In this document: piece after piece, positions 5,855 through 6,406 of the stretch
Numbering within the stretch: the first letter of the stretch is position 1
Layout of the letters: every line of letters starts with the position of its first letter
The notes under the pieces: generated by a model
What the model saw: only the letters and a program-made list of their open reading frames with translations
What the model was told of the DNA's origin: nothing
Databases searched by the model: none
Source: a bacterium
GTDB taxonomy: Bacteria > Chloroflexota > Dormibacteria > Aeolococcales > Bog-877
Assembly (NCBI GenBank): GCA_021798435.1
Contig: JAJZGN010000115.1
Coordinates: 1-6,406 of the forward strand
DNA length: 6,406 nucleotides
Direction: 5' to 3'
Translations under genes and position numbers: made by a program

Positions 5855-6406
5855 CGCCCCCCTCCCCGGCTGAACCCCGCCCGCTCCAGGATGGAGTCCA
5901 GCTCGGCGGGCGTCTCTGCTACTGGGGCCAAGGGAAAGGAGGATGGGGTCAGATCAAGCTGCCATCCCGCCCCGGTCAGCAGGACCACCGTCCGCCCGCC
6001 GGCCGCGCGGGAAAAGAGGGAGGCTGCGGCGAGTGCCGCCAACCCCTCCCACGAGGTCTCCAGCCCGCAGTCGAGCGCTGCTGACCTAGCTTCCGCCAGC
6101 TGCCCGGCGCTCACTCGCCAGCCCCGCCCCCCCGTGCCCGCCACCTGCCGGCGAAGGAGGGGCGCGAGCCGGCTGCGGTGGGTGCCCAGCTCCCCCACCT
6201 GGGCCGTCTCCAGCGGTGGTTGTCCCTGGTACCAGGGGCGGGTCAGCTCGCCTCCCGGCGCCCCTTCGACCGGGTGCACCTGGGGCGGGGCGCCGCTGCC
6301 CGGCCAGCCCTGGCAGAGGCCGAGGGCGGTGGCGCCGCTGGAGCTGTAGACGAAGACCGCGGACCAGGGTCCGGCGGGAGCGAGCTCACCGGCGAGAGAG
6401 CGGTAG
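5851..6406 (-). CDS. PLP-dependent fold-type II enzyme, threonine synthase-like, C-terminal part
   Basis: The frame enters from the right edge without a stop, giving 185 visible codons of the C-terminal half; the N-terminus and the Schiff-base Lys lie outside the window. The family includes threonine synthase, cysteine synthase and related beta-replacing or eliminating enzymes that use pyridoxal phosphate. Visible signals are a strand followed by a Ser-rich phosphate-binding loop (VFVYSSSGATALGL, loop at 6328-6345), then QVHPVEG, then VSAGQLAEARSAALDCGLETSWEGLAALAA (the usual 'sense the next helix, end with E-G-A-A' region before the last strand), and VVLLTGAGWQLDL with the LTG motif at 5971-5979. 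A tail of about 35 residues follows. GTG at 6279 is internal, because the homologous loop lies upstream of it. The stop TGA overlaps the ATP-grasp start by 4 bases. Threonine synthase-like is the best fit; the substrate is not determined. Confidence 0.8.
   Translation of the reverse strand, partial: YRSLAGELAPAGPWSAVFVYSSSGATALGLCQGWPGSGAPPQVHPVEGAPGGELTRPWYQGQPPLETAQVGELGTHRSRLAPLLRRQVAGTGGRGWRVSAGQLAEARSAALDCGLETSWEGLAALAAASLFSRAAGGRTVVLLTGAGWQLDLTPSSFPLAPVAETPAELDSILERAGFSRGGGR

Noticed and set aside
1..6406. CRISPR array, tRNA, transposon ends or attachment sites
   Set aside because: No regularly spaced repeats, cloverleaf-like segments, transposase motifs or terminal inverted repeats were seen, and coding regions leave under 5 percent of the window for such elements.

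Overview
This is a very GC-rich, gene-dense bacterial window in which alternative start codons (GTG, TTG and probably CTG) appear to outnumber ATG. The coding density, the mix of gene families and the absence of any mobile element fit a chromosomal segment from a free-living high-GC lineage such as Actinomycetota, Chloroflexota or Dormibacterota. That placement is a guess; no single gene fixes the phylum. There is no rRNA, tRNA, CRISPR array, insertion sequence or phage gene.

Layout from left to right: (1) the C-terminal three quarters of a citrate synthase family enzyme on the + strand, cut by the left edge; (2) a convergent GNAT acetyltransferase on the - strand with a TTG start; (3) a 170-base gap with two GC-rich hairpins; (4) a two-gene - strand unit, dnaJ-like co-chaperone then a GT1/MGT-type glycosyltransferase, 25 bases apart; (5) a short divergent promoter region; (6) a + strand PP2C-type Ser/Thr phosphatase whose 3' end runs about 90 bases into the 3' end of the next gene; (7) a - strand translationally coupled pair, first the C-terminal part of a PLP-dependent fold-type II enzyme (threonine synthase-like) cut by the right edge, then an ATP-grasp ligase that starts inside the PLP gene's stop codon (GTGA overlap).

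Functionally the window is a set of short units rather than one pathway. The pair most likely to share a job is the PLP enzyme plus ATP-grasp protein: one could make or rearrange an amino acid and the other could ligate a carboxylate to an amine. The substrate cannot be read from sequence. Other points of interest are a DnaJ with only two of the four usual zinc-binding CxxCxGxG repeats, a PP2C phosphatase with a Pro/Gly/Ala-rich tail encoded wholly opposite the ATP-grasp gene, and a glycosyltransferase whose best-fitting start codon is CTG.
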